A stretch of DNA of 64,000 nucleotides from Arthrobacter sp. Hiyo8 (GTDB lineage Bacteria > Actinomycetota > Actinomycetes > Actinomycetales > Micrococcaceae), in NCBI GenBank assembly GCA_001549895.1, contig AP014719.1, forward strand, positions 4,526,001 through 4,590,000, given 5' to 3'. Below are positions 62,309-64,000 of the stretch, piece after piece (the stretch's first letter is position 1; the number at the start of each line of letters is the position of its first letter). The position numbers and the translations under genes are program-made. Below the pieces are notes generated by a model that worked only from the letters and a program-made list of their open reading frames with translations, ran no database searches and had not been told where the DNA came from.

Positions 62309-63330
62309 ATGGCTACCGAAGCAACCACCCTCACCGTTGACGGGCCGAACGGTCCTCGCGACATACGGATCTCCAGTCCTAGCCGGGTCCTTTGGCCCGA
62401 GATCGGCCTGACCAAGCTGGATCTGGCGCGCTATATCGTTGAGGTCGGGGAAGCATTCATCTCCGCAAACGGCGGCCGGCCGGTCTCGCTGCAGCGCTTT
62501 TCGGACAACATCGACGGCGATCAGTTCTTCTCCAAGAATCCGCCGAAAGGAACACCGGAGTTTATCCGGTCCGTGAAGGTTGTTTATCCGAGTGCGCGCT
62601 CGCATCCCCAATTGGTGCTCGATGAGCCGGCAGCTGCAGTGTGGGCCGTCCAAATGAACACAGTGGTCTTTCACCCTTGGCCCTCGCGGGTCGAAAACAC
62701 GGACAACCCTGACCAGCTGCGGATCGACCTGGACCCGCAGCCTGGAACGGATTTCGACGACGCGATTCCCGCAGCCCTTGCGCTGAAAGACGTACTTGCG
62801 GAGGCCGGATTGACCACTTTCATCAAGACCTCCGGAAACCGTGGGCTCCACGTCTATGCCCGATCGAGCCTTCGCATGAGTTCTTGGACGTACGGCATGC
62901 CGTGATTGCAGCCGCCCGGGAGCTCGAGCGCCGAATGCCGGACAAGGTGACCACGGCCTGGTGGAAGGAAGAACGTGGTGAAAGGGTGTTCGTCGATTTC
63001 AACCAAGCCAATCGTGACCGGACCATAGCAGGCGCGTACAGTCCGAGGGCGCTCGCCCACGCTCCGGTCTCTTGTCCAATCACGTGGGACGAACTTGAAT
63101 CGGCGGACCCGAAAGGCTTCACCATCCTCACGGTGCCTGGCAGGTTGAAATCGGTGGGGGACCCTTGGGGTGACATGAACTCCAAAGCCGGCAAAATCGA
63201 CGTCCTGCTTCAATGGTGGGAACGCGATCTCGGTGCAGGGCTTGGGGAAATGCCGTTCCCGCCTGACTACCCGAAGATGCCGGGCGAACCGCCGCGTGTG
63301 CAGCCGAGCCGAGCGCGCAAGCACGACTGA
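62309..63330 (+). CDS. Stand-alone LigD-type polymerase/primase domain protein (one frame break)
   Basis: Archaeo-eukaryotic primase-like polymerase of bacterial end-joining. Seen: RVLWPEIGLTKLDLARYIVE, GRPVSLQRFSDNIDGDQFFS, LRIDLDPQPGTDFDDA (catalytic Asp pair), TTFIKTSGNRGLHVYAPIEP, KVTTAWWKEERGERVFVDFN and PVSCPITWDELESADPKGFT. One base is missing near 62860; corrected length is 340 residues. Ligase and nuclease domains are absent, and neither ku nor an ATP-dependent ligase gene lies in the window, so partners must be encoded elsewhere if it acts in end-joining. Confidence 0.9.
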
Positions 63331-63606
63331 CAGACAGCCCGGGAAGGTGGCCCGGCAGGCAATGAGTGGAAGAATGAGGGCTGGACCAAAACGGCCGGCG
63401 GCGCATCTTGCCTGCTGAGACCCAGGTGAGTCCCCCAGTGCGCCGTCGGTCTTGACCTTGTCGAGCTCTTACGCCGCGCCGGTCCATCTTGGCGCGCTTG
63501 CCGCGTGCCGGAGTTCCTTGGCGCGGGTGCGGAATCCGTCGGACGCCGTGCGCGGTTCGTCGCATGCCGGGGAGCCGCACGGTGGGGACCGCGCTCGGAC
63601 GCACGG
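63331..63606. other. 276-bp region, possible frameshifted tail of the YegP-like gene
   Basis: No confident gene. On the minus strand one frame gives a plausible protein end (TASDGFRTRAKELRHAASAP then RWTGAA, stop at 63469-63471) that could be a C-terminal extension of the YegP-like protein if a base is missing near 63600. This is a guess. Confidence 0.3.
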
Positions 63607-63813
63607 TCACGGCCGGTTCACGCACGCTTGCCACGGGCAAAGGTCGGTGACCAGCCCCATGCCGGCACACTCCCGCGCAGCGGCGATGCCGGCAACAACC
63701 GCGGGCTTGTCCTCGAACGGCGTCGAAACAGCGATGACCGCCCCGTCAGGTGATTTGAGGCGGAACCTGAAGAAGGACTCCCCGTCAAGAAACACTTCGA
63801 ATATGCCAGCCAC
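63607..63813 (-). CDS. YegP-like DUF1508 protein, copy 2
   Basis: 68 residues with one DUF1508 repeat: MAGIFEVFLDGESFFRFRLK, then SPDGAVIAVSTPFEDKPAVV and CAGMGLVTDLCPWQACVNRP. About half identical by eye to copy 1 (49030-49338), with the same MAG-F-E/L-F start and AGMGL-TDLCP end. The C-terminus may be longer in another frame. Function unknown; Escherichia coli YegP has two such repeats. From 63814 to the window end I see no gene. Confidence 0.8.
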   Translation of the reverse strand: MAGIFEVFLDGESFFRFRLKSPDGAVIAVSTPFEDKPAVVAGIAAARECAGMGLVTDLCPWQACVNRP

Positions 63814-64000
63814 TGCTACCTCCCGGTCTGCGGACCCTGCTCGGTAGCGACTTCACTACGAGCGGGTCGGAGCATCGCTGCATTCCCGTCCGCTGCTCTG
63901 GTTGAACAACCACCGTGAATCGTCTTTCACGTGATATTCAGTCTGTTCTGACTGCGTTGAGGCTAACAAGACCGCGTGAGTAAATCCTGTGTAAAACGTG

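Noticed and set aside
63128..63670. Minus-strand 180-codon frame over the LigD end and the YegP-like gene
   Set aside because: Arg/Pro-rich, overlaps two supported genes, no domain recognised.
1..64000. Mobile elements, prophage, CRISPR arrays or toxin-antitoxin pairs
   Set aside because: No transposase, integrase, phage structural gene, regularly spaced repeat array or recognisable toxin-antitoxin pair was found; gene content and GC are consistent with core chromosome.

Overview
The window is high-GC actinobacterial chromosome, most likely Arthrobacter or a close Micrococcaceae relative. The evidence is a complete pupylation-proteasome locus with fused PafB-PafC, mycothiol ligase MshC, a GT4-type GlgA divergent from GlgC, polyprenol-phosphate-mannose synthase, and actinobacterial conserved proteins in a typical order. 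I see no insertion sequences, prophage, CRISPR array, rRNA or replication origin. One tRNA gene, tRNA-Leu(GAG), is present.

The dominant feature of the raw sequence is that most long genes are interrupted by single-base losses. By hand I count roughly 110, nearly all inside runs of G or C (for example GGGG read as GGG). They hit housekeeping genes and optional genes alike, and putting one base back restores textbook family sequence each time. I read this as systematic homopolymer under-calling, not biological decay. Broken genes are therefore listed as single CDS spans, with the approximate break points in each entry. Genes free of breaks include glgA, uppP, the HAD and M50 genes, prcA, the FKBP lipoprotein, pafBC and tatA.

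Layout. 1-1.9 kb: end of a lipoate-protein ligase and two small lipoproteins. 1.9-5.7 kb: YeiH-type membrane protein and aminopeptidase N. 5.7-9.1 kb: a three-gene cluster of circularly permuted ATP-grasp, alpha-E and transglutaminase-like proteins. 9.1-13.5 kb: an unusual zinc-ribbon SDR protein and the divergent glgC/glgA pair. 13.5-20.1 kb: a lipid beta-oxidation or synthesis cluster (acyl-CoA oxidase and TetR on one strand; thiolase, FabG and MaoC-type dehydratase on the other). 20.4-24.8 kb: tRNA-Leu, M20 peptidase, acyl-CoA dehydrogenase, two small proteins, aldo/keto reductase. 24.8-31.2 kb: uppP, mshC, PAC2, HAD, site-2 protease, trmI. 31.2-43.1 kb: proteasome ATPase, dop, pup, prcB, prcA, pafA, two FKBP prolyl isomerases, pafBC, a small membrane protein, tatA, tatC. 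43.1-51.2 kb: HelY-type helicase, amidohydrolase, polyprenol-phosphate mannosyltransferase, YegP-like protein, small membrane protein, Ser/Thr kinase. 51.3-60.4 kb: a LacI-controlled sugar-acid operon. 60.4-63.8 kb: gamma-glutamyltranspeptidase, stand-alone LigD-type polymerase, second YegP-like protein.

Functional reading. The sugar-acid operon (lacI, hydroxyacid dehydrogenase, mannonate dehydratase, fructuronate reductase, idonate/gulonate-type dehydrogenase, transporter, KDPG aldolase, KDG kinase) forms a route into KDG and KDPG. No uronate isomerase is present, so an aldonate such as L-gulonate or L-idonate is a more likely substrate than a hexuronate. The pupylation locus carries everything needed to tag proteins with Pup, remove the tag and degrade them, plus its DNA-damage regulator PafBC. 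The thiolase/FabG/dehydratase trio resembles the mycobacterial fadA2-fabG4-htdX neighbourhood.
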